From an uncultured Bacteroides sp. (GTDB taxonomy: Bacteria > Bacteroidota > Bacteroidia > Bacteroidales > Bacteroidaceae): DNA of 64,000 nucleotides. The position numbers and the translations under genes are program-made. Shown one piece after another: positions 41,768 through 49,954 of this stretch. How positions within the stretch are numbered: the first letter of the stretch is position 1; the number at the start of each line of letters is the position of its first letter. The DNA is taken from assembly GCF_959029255.1 (NCBI RefSeq), contig NZ_CAUFUE010000011.1:1-64000 (forward strand). Direction: 5' to 3'. Below the pieces are notes generated by a model. That model made no database searches. It was not told where the DNA came from and saw nothing but the letters and a program-made list of their open reading frames with translations.

Positions 41768-41809
41768 ATACTTTTATGTCAGATTGACAGCGAAATATTC
41801 TATAAATAG

Positions 41810-41909
41810 GAAGTTAACATTGCGTTGGCACGAAGTTAACTCGATAGGATGCAGTTAGTTAACTTCATTGCATATAGTCAGTTAACTTCATCTGAAGCAA
41901 GAAGTTAAC
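41810..41909. repeat. cluster of five GAAGTTAAC motifs
   Basis: The 9-mer GAAGTTAAC occurs at 41810-41818, 41832-41840 and 41901-41909 on the plus strand and at 41858-41866 and 41881-41889 on the minus strand. The cluster fills the 300-bp divergent region between grpE and the ABC-F gene, upstream of both promoter boxes. A regulator-binding array is the likely reading. Confidence 0.7.
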
Positions 41910-41940
41910 TTGTTGTAATCTGTTTTACCGTATTATTTCG

Positions 41941-41948
41941 TATCTTTG
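41941..41948 (+). promoter_or_regulatory. promoter -7 box of the ABC-F gene
   Basis: TATCTTTG, a typical TAnnTTTG box, 46 bp before the ABC-F start. Confidence 0.65.
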
Positions 41949-41993
41949 CAACCTCAAAGAATAAATCATAAATTATAAATCATAAATATACAG

Positions 41994-43610
41994 ATGATTA
42001 CAGTCTCTAATGTTTCGGTACAGTTTGGTAAAAGAGTGTTGTTCAATGATGTAAACCTGAAGTTTACAAGTGGTAATTGTTATGGAATTATTGGTGCCAA
42101 CGGTGCCGGAAAATCAACTTTCCTGCGAACTATTTCGGGAGATTTGGATCCGACTACCGGTTCTATCATGTTGGGACCGGGCGAGCGCCTTTCCGTTTTG
42201 AGCCAGGATCACTTTAAGTGGGATGCTTTCACGGTGATGGATACAGTGATGATGGGGCACACGGTGTTGTGGGACATCATGAAACAACGTGAAGAGTTGT
42301 ATGCAAAGGAAGATTTCACCGATGAAGATGGTTTGAAAGTGTCTGAACTCGAAGAAAAATTTGCAGAATTGGACGGATGGAATGCCGAGAGTGATGCCGC
42401 TGCTCTGCTCAGCGGATTGGGCATTAAGGAAGATAAGCACTATGTGTTGATGAGTGAACTGAATAATAAAGAAAAAGTGCGTGTCATGCTGGCTCAGGCT
42501 TTGTATGGCAACCCGGATAACCTGTTGCTGGATGAGCCTACCAATGACTTGGATATGGATACCGTAAGTTGGTTGGAAGAATATCTTTCCAATTTTGAAC
42601 ATACCGTGTTGGTAGTGAGCCACGACCGTCACTTCCTCGACTCTGTTTGTACGCATACGGTTGATATTGATTACGGAAAAATCAATCTCTTTGCCGGTAA
42701 CTATAGTTTCTGGTATGAATCCAGCCAGCTGGCTCTCCGCCAACAGCAGAATCAGAAGGCTAAGGCTGAGGAGAAGAAAAAGGAGCTGGAAGAATTTATC
42801 CGCCGTTTCAGTGCCAACGTAGCAAAGAGTAAACAGACCACCAGCCGTAAGAAGATGCTGGAGAAACTGAATATAGAAGAAATCAAACCGTCTTCACGCA
42901 AATATCCGGGTATTATCTTTACACCCGAACGTGAACCGGGCAACCAGATATTGGAAGTGTCAGGTTTGACAAAGACCCTGGAAGATGGTACAGTATTGTT
43001 CCGCGATGTAAACTTCAACGTAGAAAAGGGAGATAAGATTGTATTCCTTTCACATGACCCACGTGCCATGACTGCTTTGTTTGAGATTATCAACGATAAT
43101 ATGAAACCGGATGCGGGAACTTTCAATTGGGGAGTTACGATTACGACGGCTTATTTGCCGTTGGATAATACTGATTTCTTCAATACCGACCTGAATTTGG
43201 TAGATTGGTTGGGGCAGTTTGGCGAAGGAAATGAGGTATATATGAAGAGTTTTCTTGGACGTATGCTTTTCTCCGGTGAAGAGGTTTTGAAAAAGGCCAG
43301 TGTATTGTCGGGAGGTGAGAAAATGCGGTGCATGATTGCGCGTATGCAATTGCGCAATGCTAACTGCTTGATTTTGGATACTCCTACCAACCATCTTGAT
43401 TTGGAATCTATTCAGGCTTTCAATAATAATCTGAAGAGTTATAAGGGGAATGTCCTGTTCTCGTCTCATGACCACGAATTTATTCAAACCGTAGCAAACC
43501 GTATCATTGAGTTAACGCCAAATGGTATCATTGACAAGATGATGGAATATGATGAGTATATCACTTCGGATCATATTAAGGAATTGAAGGCGCGGATGTA
43601 CGGGAGATAA
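41994..43610 (+). CDS. ABC-F ATPase, YbiT-like
   Basis: A 538-residue ABC-F protein with two ATPase domains and the inter-domain linker (about residues 240-305, charged and helical), closest in layout to E. coli YbiT. ABC-F proteins bind the ribosome and act on translation; they do not transport. Domain 1 has Walker A GANGAGKST and Walker B LLLDEPTND but a poor signature (MSELNNKEK). Domain 2 has signature LSGGEKMR but no Walker A (FLSHDPRAMTA where GxxGxGKST is expected) and ILDTPTNHLD, with Thr in place of the catalytic Glu. Thus only one of the two composite ATP sites looks functional. Confidence 0.92.
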   Translation: MITVSNVSVQFGKRVLFNDVNLKFTSGNCYGIIGANGAGKSTFLRTISGDLDPTTGSIMLGPGERLSVLSQDHFKWDAFTVMDTVMMGHTVLWDIMKQREELYAKEDFTDEDGLKVSELEEKFAELDGWNAESDAAALLSGLGIKEDKHYVLMSELNNKEKVRVMLAQALYGNPDNLLLDEPTNDLDMDTVSWLEEYLSNFEHTVLVVSHDRHFLDSVCTHTVDIDYGKINLFAGNYSFWYESSQLALRQQQNQKAKAEEKKKELEEFIRRFSANVAKSKQTTSRKKMLEKLNIEEIKPSSRKYPGIIFTPEREPGNQILEVSGLTKTLEDGTVLFRDVNFNVEKGDKIVFLSHDPRAMTALFEIINDNMKPDAGTFNWGVTITTAYLPLDNTDFFNTDLNLVDWLGQFGEGNEVYMKSFLGRMLFSGEEVLKKASVLSGGEKMRCMIARMQLRNANCLILDTPTNHLDLESIQAFNNNLKSYKGNVLFSSHDHEFIQTVANRIIELTPNGIIDKMMEYDEYITSDHIKELKARMYGR

Positions 43611-43636
43611 ATGAGAGTGTATGTGTATACATTTTC

Positions 43637-43726
43637 AGGCACGGATTACACGGATTTCACGGATTTTTAATTTTATGAATTATATAGCGCAGCCTTTAAT
43701 CCGCGAAATCCGTGTAATCCGTGCCT
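43637..43726. repeat. 29-bp inverted repeat between converging genes
   Basis: Arms at 43637-43665 and 43698-43726 match as inverted repeats with one mismatch. Each arm itself contains repeats of CACGGATT. The structure sits between the convergent ABC-F and LRR genes and may be a bidirectional terminator. The same CACGGATTACACGG motif is common as an intergenic repeat in Bacteroides (recollection). Confidence 0.75.
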
Positions 43727-43780
43727 AAAAATACTATCATCCGAAAGGAAACCTTGCCGGGGCGCTACGCCCCTAAATTA

Positions 43781-44824
43781 TCATTTATATATCAGCTTAT
43801 CTTCTCCTTCCCCGAAAATATTATCCCCAAGAGTAGTTATTTTGTTTCCTGTGGCGAGTACATTACGCAGGTTGGTACATCCCATGAATGCCCCATATTC
43901 AATGGCTGTTACGCTGGGAGGCAATACTACAGTGCCACACAGACGAGTGCAGCCGCTAAAGGCGCGTTGCCCGATGCTTTTCAATGCATGAGGCAGGGAA
44001 ATGTTCAGTAGATACTTCTTTTGCGTAAAGGTATAATCAGGAATTATTGTGGCATTACTTTTCGATAAATTGATGGAAACCAGATTGGGCATATAGTTAC
44101 GTATCAAGGTGAAATCCGCTTCATCCATCTTTCCTTCCACAGTGAGGAAATTCACATCTTTGGGCTGTATGCCTTTCTGAATAAGCTCACTAGCCAAACT
44201 TCCCATTGTTCCTATCTGTACGGCAACGCTTACCGGTTCTCCTTCAATGAATGCAAAAGTTTCCCATCTTTTTCCAATACGGTAAGAATCACTGCTGCCT
44301 AGCGGTACGAATATGGCCGTTACGCTATCTGCCAACGCTTCGGGCAACAAATTGGGGGGTGTTTTCTTTCGGATTTGGCAAATCTTCAGATTGGTACAAC
44401 CTTTAAATGCCCCATCTTCAATGTTCTTGGTTTTGTCCGAGAGGATAACTCTTGTCAGGGATGTCTTTCCGGTAAATGTGCTGTCGTTAGTTTGCTTACA
44501 AAAAGCATACGAAGGAATGCAGTTGGCCGGATAAACATAAAAACGGTCGGGATGCGTACCGTTCTTTCCGGCATACATGCTGATGGAGGCGGTAGAGATA
44601 TCCAATATTTGCAGGTTCTTGAATTCGTCTCTTAAGTGACGGAAGTCAATGGCATTCAGCTTACCTTGCAGGGTAAGATGGGTTATTTTATTGGCTTCAT
44701 CTTCGGTCAGCATTTCAACTAAAGTACCCGGTTTGGCTACATAATATCTTTTGGAAACCTGTGCGGAAGCATTCAGCATGAAGTACATTCCGGCAGTGAC
44801 TAATAGTATTTTTCTTAGGCTCAT
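43781..44824 (-). CDS. BspA-like leucine-rich repeat surface protein
   Basis: A 347-residue secreted protein with signal peptide (MSLRKILLVTAGMYFMLNAS) and LRR_5 (BspA-like) repeats: LTRVILSDKTKNIEDGAFKG, LLNISLPHALKSIGQRAFSG and LPPSVTAIEYGAFMGCTNL are clear units. Between the repeat sets a segment of about 100 residues looks like a second capping domain (GSLASELIQKGIQPKDVNFL). BspA-type proteins mediate adhesion to host or other bacteria. No C-terminal anchor or T9SS signal is visible, so its location is uncertain. Confidence 0.86.
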   Translation of the reverse strand: MSLRKILLVTAGMYFMLNASAQVSKRYYVAKPGTLVEMLTEDEANKITHLTLQGKLNAIDFRHLRDEFKNLQILDISTASISMYAGKNGTHPDRFYVYPANCIPSYAFCKQTNDSTFTGKTSLTRVILSDKTKNIEDGAFKGCTNLKICQIRKKTPPNLLPEALADSVTAIFVPLGSSDSYRIGKRWETFAFIEGEPVSVAVQIGTMGSLASELIQKGIQPKDVNFLTVEGKMDEADFTLIRNYMPNLVSINLSKSNATIIPDYTFTQKKYLLNISLPHALKSIGQRAFSGCTRLCGTVVLPPSVTAIEYGAFMGCTNLRNVLATGNKITTLGDNIFGEGEDKLIYK

Positions 44825-44853
44825 GTTTTGAATTTGAGATTAATTAAGTGCTT

Positions 44854-44861
44854 CAAATATA
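44854..44861 (-). promoter_or_regulatory. promoter -7 box of the LRR gene
   Basis: TATATTTG on the minus strand, 30 bp before the start codon. Confidence 0.55.
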
Positions 44862-44905
44862 GGAAGAATATGCAAAGAATTGCTAATGTTTTTTCTTTTT
44901 ATTGT

Positions 44906-44913
44906 TATTTTTG
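44906..44913 (+). promoter_or_regulatory. promoter -7 box of the CPBP protease gene
   Basis: TATTTTTG, with TTG at 44880-44882 (23 bp upstream), 34 bp before the chosen start. Confidence 0.5.
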
Positions 44914-44946
44914 TCGGATATTAATCAATTATATCTGATTTTGTTT

Positions 44947-45837
44947 ATGGAACCAATGACTAAAAAGCAACGTTTCGGACTTGCGGCAGTGGATATTATC
45001 ATGTTTATCGTGCTTGCATTCATTATAATGATGTTTATCAGTATGCCTTTCCTTGTCCTGTTTAATAAATTAGGTAGTGCAGATACTACGGAGAATATAC
45101 CTCTTCTTATGATAAATGAAACAATTATGCTGATTGGTGTATTTTTGGCGGCATGGATTGTATTGTGGTTTCGAGGTTTGCCGCTTACCGGCCTGGGACT
45201 TTCCTTGAAAGGGCGTTGGAAGGATTTGCTGGGTGGAGCATTGTTTGCCTTTGTTCTTTATATGGCAGGCTTTGGTTTTTCTCTGCTTTTTGGTGTAGTA
45301 GAGGTGACGGGAATAAATTTTCACCCCTCTTCTTTGCTGATGACTTTGATGTTTTTCCTCTTGGTAGGTATTACCGAAGAATTGACTCTACGCGGTTTTG
45401 TCTTGGGACGTTTACTGGATGCAGGTGTAAACAAGTTCTGGGCACTCATCATTTCTTCCATCCTCTTTTCATTGATACATATCGCAAATCCTAATTTCGC
45501 TTTCATGCCGTTCCTCAATATTGTTTTGGCAGGCGTTCTTCTGGGAGCATCCTATCTATATACCCGTAATCTTTGTTTTCCTATCGCCCTGCACTGGTTC
45601 TGGAATTGGCTGCAAGGCCCCGTTTTGGGCTATGAAGTCAGTGGAAATAAATTCGGCGACAGCTTACTGACCCTCCATCTTCCTGAAGCCAATATGGTGA
45701 ACGGAGGCTCATTCGGATTTGAAGGGTCTGTAATCTGTACGGTACTTATGTTAATAGGGACGGCGGTGATTATAAAATACCTTGTTCCACTCCAATCATC
45801 GTCAACTGTATCCTCTTGCGATCGGGATCCACGCTAA
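44947..45837 (+). CDS. CPBP-family intramembrane protease
   Basis: A 296-residue membrane protein with about eight helices and the CPBP (Abi/CAAX) motifs: GITEELTLRGF with E144, E145 and R149, FSLIHIANPNF near 178 with the second-motif His, and ALHWFWNW near 217 with the third. The start is set at ATG 44947 since the longer frame begins inside the promoter. The substrate is unknown; some family members give bacteriocin immunity. Its last 68 bp overlap the end of the convergent tex gene. Confidence 0.9.
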   Translation: MEPMTKKQRFGLAAVDIIMFIVLAFIIMMFISMPFLVLFNKLGSADTTENIPLLMINETIMLIGVFLAAWIVLWFRGLPLTGLGLSLKGRWKDLLGGALFAFVLYMAGFGFSLLFGVVEVTGINFHPSSLLMTLMFFLLVGITEELTLRGFVLGRLLDAGVNKFWALIISSILFSLIHIANPNFAFMPFLNIVLAGVLLGASYLYTRNLCFPIALHWFWNWLQGPVLGYEVSGNKFGDSLLTLHLPEANMVNGGSFGFEGSVICTVLMLIGTAVIIKYLVPLQSSSTVSSCDRDPR

Positions 45838-47911
45838 GAACCTTTACACGTACATGCTGATGAATGGAAACTATTTCATTCGGATCGGATATGTATCTTT
45901 GAGCAAGTTGGGAGAGGTGTACCAGACCGTTTTCCTTGATACCTATGTCGACAAAAGCGCCGAAGTTGGTGATATTACCTACGATGCCGGGAAGTTCCAT
46001 ACCGATGCTCAGGTCATTGATGGTACGTACATTTTTGTCAAATTCAAATATCTTGATAGGACCACGAGGGTCTCGTCCGGGCTTATCCAGTTCCTGAAGG
46101 ATATCTTTGAGGGTAGGCATGCCCACGCCGGGCGAGAGGTATCGTTCCGGTTGTATCTTCAGTCGCAGCTCTTTGTTGTTTGTCAACTCCGTTACGGTGC
46201 ATCCTAAATCTTTTGCCATCTGTTCTACTATGTAGTAACTTTCAGGATGTACCGCTGTATTATCCAATGGATTTTTTGCTTCCGGAATGCGTAAGAAGCC
46301 CGCACATTGTTCAAATGCTTTAGCACCCATGCGGGGGACTTTCAATAACTCTTTGCGGGAAGTAAATGCCCCGTTTTCGGCCCGGTAATTCACGATGTTT
46401 TGCGCCAATTGCGGTCCCAGTCCGGATATGTAGGTCAACAAATGGCTGCTCGCCGTATTCAGGTTGACACCCACGAGATTTACGCAATTCTCTACCGTTT
46501 GGTCCAGTGATTTCTTCAACTTTGTTTGGTCCACATCATGCTGATATTGTCCTACACCGATAGATTTAGGCTCTATCTTTACGAGTTCCGCCAACGGGTC
46601 CATCAGCCTGCGGGCAATGGATACCGCACCGCGTACGGTTACGTCATATTCGGGAAATTCATCCCTCGCTATTTTGGATGCGGAGTAAATGGATGCCCCC
46701 TGCTCGCTTACAACGAATATCTGAATATCACGGCTGAATATCTGCTGTTTTAAAAAGTCTTCCGTTTCGCGGCTGGCCGTTCCGTTACCGATGGCTACAG
46801 CTTCTATTTTATAAGCCTCTATCATCTTTTGTAGCTTCGAGAAAGCCTCTTTCGGTTTGTTCACCGGCGGATGCGGATATATATTTTCATTGTGCAAAAG
46901 ATTTCCTTGGGCATCCAGGCATACCACTTTACATCCGGTACGGAAACCGGGGTCGATACCCATCACCCGTTTCTGTCCCAGCGGCGAAGCAAGCAGTAGT
47001 TGGCGCAGGTTTTCCGCAAACACTCGTATGGCTTCTTCATCGGCACGTTCCTTGCTTAGCGCCGCAAATTCTGTCTCGATGGAAGGTTTCAAAAGACGCT
47101 TGTAAGCATCTTGCACGGCTTCAGCCACTTGTTGCCCGCAAGCGTTACGGCTTACTACGAATTGTCGTTCCAGGCGCTCCAAGCATTCATCATCGTCCGG
47201 GCTGATACTTACTTTCAATATGCCTTCGGCTTCTGCACGCCTGATGGCGAGTAAGCGGTGGGAACTGCATCGTTTCAATGGTTCGGAACAATCAAAATAG
47301 TCCCGGTATTTGACGCCTTCTTCCTCTTTACCCTTTACGACTTTGGCAGTCAACATCGCTTGCCGCGAGAAAGTATTTCGCAATGTATTCCTTGCACGTT
47401 CGTTTTCGCTCACTTGCTCGGCAATGATGTCACGTGCTCCTTTTAATGCATCATCTGTGTTTTTTACATCACCTTTTATGAAATCCACGGCACGTTTCTC
47501 TGGGTGAGGCTCCCGTTGCAGCATCAATAGAGTGGCAAGTGGTTCCAATCCTTTTTGGCGCGCGGCTTCCGCCCGTGTTTTGCGTTTGGGCTTATAGGGT
47601 AGGTAAATATCTTCGAGTACTGTGCTGTCCCATGTTTCATCGATGCGTTTCCGCAACTCAGGCGTCAACTTTCCTTGCTCCTGAATGGTATTGATAATGG
47701 TTTCTTTACGTTTGGCCGTTTCATTCAGTTTCTCATACTGGATTTGGATGGCTTCAATCTGTACTTCATCCAGTCCGCCTGTCGCTTCTTTTCTGTATCG
47801 GCTGATAAATGGGATAGTGGCTCCGTCGTTCAGCAAGTGTAAAGTTTGTCCGATTTGCTTTTCGGATATGCCGAGAGCGGCGGATATCATGTTGTGAAAA
47901 ATTTGCATCAT
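45770..47911 (-). CDS. tex: Tex-family RNA-binding protein
   Basis: A 713-residue Tex protein. N-terminal helical region, YqgF-like RNase H fold at about 315-440 (GIDPGFRTGCKVVCLD at its start), helix-hairpin-helix units near 495-560 (ISGLGPQLAQNIVNYR and LLKVPRMGAKAFEQCAGF), and a C-terminal S1 domain at 640-710 (GMELPGIVGNITNFGAFVDI). Tex is a conserved transcription-associated nucleic-acid-binding protein. Length is normal. The alternative start at the second Met changes little. Confidence 0.96.
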   Translation of the reverse strand: MMQIFHNMISAALGISEKQIGQTLHLLNDGATIPFISRYRKEATGGLDEVQIEAIQIQYEKLNETAKRKETIINTIQEQGKLTPELRKRIDETWDSTVLEDIYLPYKPKRKTRAEAARQKGLEPLATLLMLQREPHPEKRAVDFIKGDVKNTDDALKGARDIIAEQVSENERARNTLRNTFSRQAMLTAKVVKGKEEEGVKYRDYFDCSEPLKRCSSHRLLAIRRAEAEGILKVSISPDDDECLERLERQFVVSRNACGQQVAEAVQDAYKRLLKPSIETEFAALSKERADEEAIRVFAENLRQLLLASPLGQKRVMGIDPGFRTGCKVVCLDAQGNLLHNENIYPHPPVNKPKEAFSKLQKMIEAYKIEAVAIGNGTASRETEDFLKQQIFSRDIQIFVVSEQGASIYSASKIARDEFPEYDVTVRGAVSIARRLMDPLAELVKIEPKSIGVGQYQHDVDQTKLKKSLDQTVENCVNLVGVNLNTASSHLLTYISGLGPQLAQNIVNYRAENGAFTSRKELLKVPRMGAKAFEQCAGFLRIPEAKNPLDNTAVHPESYYIVEQMAKDLGCTVTELTNNKELRLKIQPERYLSPGVGMPTLKDILQELDKPGRDPRGPIKIFEFDKNVRTINDLSIGMELPGIVGNITNFGAFVDIGIKENGLVHLSQLAQRYISDPNEIVSIHQHVRVKVLSVDPDRKRIQLTMIGVEQGIL

Positions 47912-47940
47912 GTCAGCTTGATATTATTAATAATTGGAGG

Positions 47941-47948
47941 CAAAAGTA
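47941..47948 (-). promoter_or_regulatory. promoter -7 box of tex
   Basis: TACTTTTG on the minus strand, 30 bp upstream of the tex start. Confidence 0.55.
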
Positions 47949-47990
47949 CGAAAAAGTATCTTTTTTTCTACATCTTTATAAGTTTTATTA

Positions 47991-47998
47991 TATCTTTG
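47991..47998 (+). promoter_or_regulatory. promoter -7 box of the sensor kinase gene
   Basis: TATCTTTG, 24 bp before the kinase start; divergent from the tex promoter. Confidence 0.65.
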
Positions 47999-48021
47999 TA
48001 CCGATTACAAAGTTGTTTTGA

Positions 48022-49941
48022 ATGAACCAATCAAAAAGTATATTCTATCGAATTCTGCCATTACTTGTGGTACTTTGTTTCCCTGTCTTACCTGTTTTTT
48101 CCATGATGGGCGAACACCCTGTATTGATTATCAGTTCCTATAATCCTGACGCGCGCCAGACTTCAGGTAATATTTCCGACTTTATGGAAGAGTTCCAGCG
48201 TTTGGGAGGTAAGTGCGGGGTTGCATTGGAGAATATGAATTGTAGAAGTTTCTCAGAATCTACTTGGTGGAAGACGAGAATGGCAGAATTATTATCGAAA
48301 TATAAGGATGACAAAGAACCTACATTGATTATTCTTATCGGGCAGGAAGCTTGGGCTGCCTACCTCTCGTTGGAGGACTCTGTCCGTGGAGATGTGCCTG
48401 TACTCACATCGTTGGCAAGCCGGAATGTAATAAAGCTGCCTGAGCGAGGCGTTGACTTGAAAACATGGAAACCCGAGTCTCTGGACTTCTTTGAAGACTT
48501 CCCGAATTCGCCTATTAAAGCAGGTTTTATCTATGATTATGATGTGGTGGCAAATGTCCGGATGATAAAGAAAATGTACCCGAACACCCGGAATATCGCG
48601 TTTATTTCAGATAATAGTTATGGCGGTGTCACCTTGCAGGCGCATGTCATAGAAGAAATGAAAAATTTTCCCGACTTAAATCTTATTCTTTTGGACGGAC
48701 GTGTAAATACTATCTATACTATCAGCGACAAACTTCATGCGCTACCTGCTAACACGGCTCTGTTGATGGGAACGTGGCGGGTGGATATGAATGACGGATA
48801 TTTCATGCGGAACGCCACATACGCCATGATGGAGGCGGCTCCCGAACTGCCTGTGTTTTCCATTACTTCGGTAGGTATAGGATATTGGGCGGTAGGAGGA
48901 ATTGTACCCGCATACAGGGCTGTGGGTAAGGACATGGCGCGTCAGGCGATACAGTTATTGAATCATCCTCACGATAAAAATAATCTGATAGAGGTTATTC
49001 CCAATGAGGCATTGGTGGATGGCAAACTCGTCAAAGAAAGAAAGTTGGATATTTCTTTCTTGCCCGGACCTGTAAAGATGGTGAACGTATCCCCTTCGTT
49101 TTATGAACAATATAAATATCAAATCTGGGGAGTAATCGCTGTTTTAGTCATACTGCTCACCGGTTTATTTATTTCACTCTATTTCTATTATCATACCAAG
49201 AAGTTGAAGGATGATTTGCAGGAATCCGAGGGAGCACTGCGTGAAGCAAAAGAACGGGCGGAAGAATCCAGTCGCCTCAAGAGTGCCTTCCTTGCCAACA
49301 TGAGCCACGAGATACGTACACCGCTGAATGCTATTGTCGGTTTTTCAGATGTACTCTCTGCCGGTGATACTTCGTTGGAGGAACAAAGGGGATATTTCGA
49401 TATTATCAAGACCAATTCGGATTTGCTGCTCCGGTTGATTAACGATATTCTGGATGTGTCGCGTCTGGAAGCAGGCAGGGTAAACTTTGAACTGGAAAAG
49501 TGTGATGTTGTACAAGTGTGCCGGCAATCATTGGTTTCAGTAATGCAGGCGCGTAAGTCTTCCAATCATTTGATATTTGAGTCCGATCTGGAAATACTGG
49601 AAATGCGTACGGATATACAGCGTTTACAGCAGGTTGTCATCAATCTTCTTTCCAATGCGGACAAGTTTACTGAAAATGGCATCATCACTTTAAAATTAGA
49701 ATTGGATAAAGAACATAAGGTGGTTGTTTTCTCCGTGTCGGATACCGGTTGCGGTATACCATTGGAAAAACAAAAACTGGTTTTTGAACGCTTTGAAAAG
49801 CTGAACGAATATGCCCAGGGAACAGGGCTTGGTTTGTCCATTTGCCAGTTGACCGTACAAAAATGGGGTGGAAAGATTTGGATAGACTCTGCCTATACTA
49901 AAGGTGCGAGGTTTATTTTCACTCATCCGTTGGATTTATAA
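48022..49941 (+). CDS. sensor histidine kinase with binding-protein-like sensor
   Basis: A 639-residue membrane kinase. Residues 1-27 are a signal/anchor, residues 32-345 form a periplasmic domain that resembles type I substrate-binding proteins (VLIISSYNPDARQTSGNISD, then TLIILIGQEAWAAYLSLED and NIAFISDNSYGGV). A membrane helix follows at about 371-393, then a coiled linker, HisKA with MSHEIRTPLNAIVGFSD and HATPase with NLLSNADKFTENG, VSDTGCGIPLEKQ and GTGLGLSICQL. No receiver domain is fused and no response regulator gene is adjacent, so it is an orphan kinase. The ligand is unknown. It may share a transcript with the UshA-like gene. Confidence 0.92.
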   Translation: MNQSKSIFYRILPLLVVLCFPVLPVFSMMGEHPVLIISSYNPDARQTSGNISDFMEEFQRLGGKCGVALENMNCRSFSESTWWKTRMAELLSKYKDDKEPTLIILIGQEAWAAYLSLEDSVRGDVPVLTSLASRNVIKLPERGVDLKTWKPESLDFFEDFPNSPIKAGFIYDYDVVANVRMIKKMYPNTRNIAFISDNSYGGVTLQAHVIEEMKNFPDLNLILLDGRVNTIYTISDKLHALPANTALLMGTWRVDMNDGYFMRNATYAMMEAAPELPVFSITSVGIGYWAVGGIVPAYRAVGKDMARQAIQLLNHPHDKNNLIEVIPNEALVDGKLVKERKLDISFLPGPVKMVNVSPSFYEQYKYQIWGVIAVLVILLTGLFISLYFYYHTKKLKDDLQESEGALREAKERAEESSRLKSAFLANMSHEIRTPLNAIVGFSDVLSAGDTSLEEQRGYFDIIKTNSDLLLRLINDILDVSRLEAGRVNFELEKCDVVQVCRQSLVSVMQARKSSNHLIFESDLEILEMRTDIQRLQQVVINLLSNADKFTENGIITLKLELDKEHKVVVFSVSDTGCGIPLEKQKLVFERFEKLNEYAQGTGLGLSICQLTVQKWGGKIWIDSAYTKGARFIFTHPLDL

Positions 49942-49954
49942 AATACATGATAGA

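Noticed and set aside
42114..42743. 209-residue antisense frame in the ABC-F gene
   Set aside because: Shadow of the highly conserved first ATPase domain.
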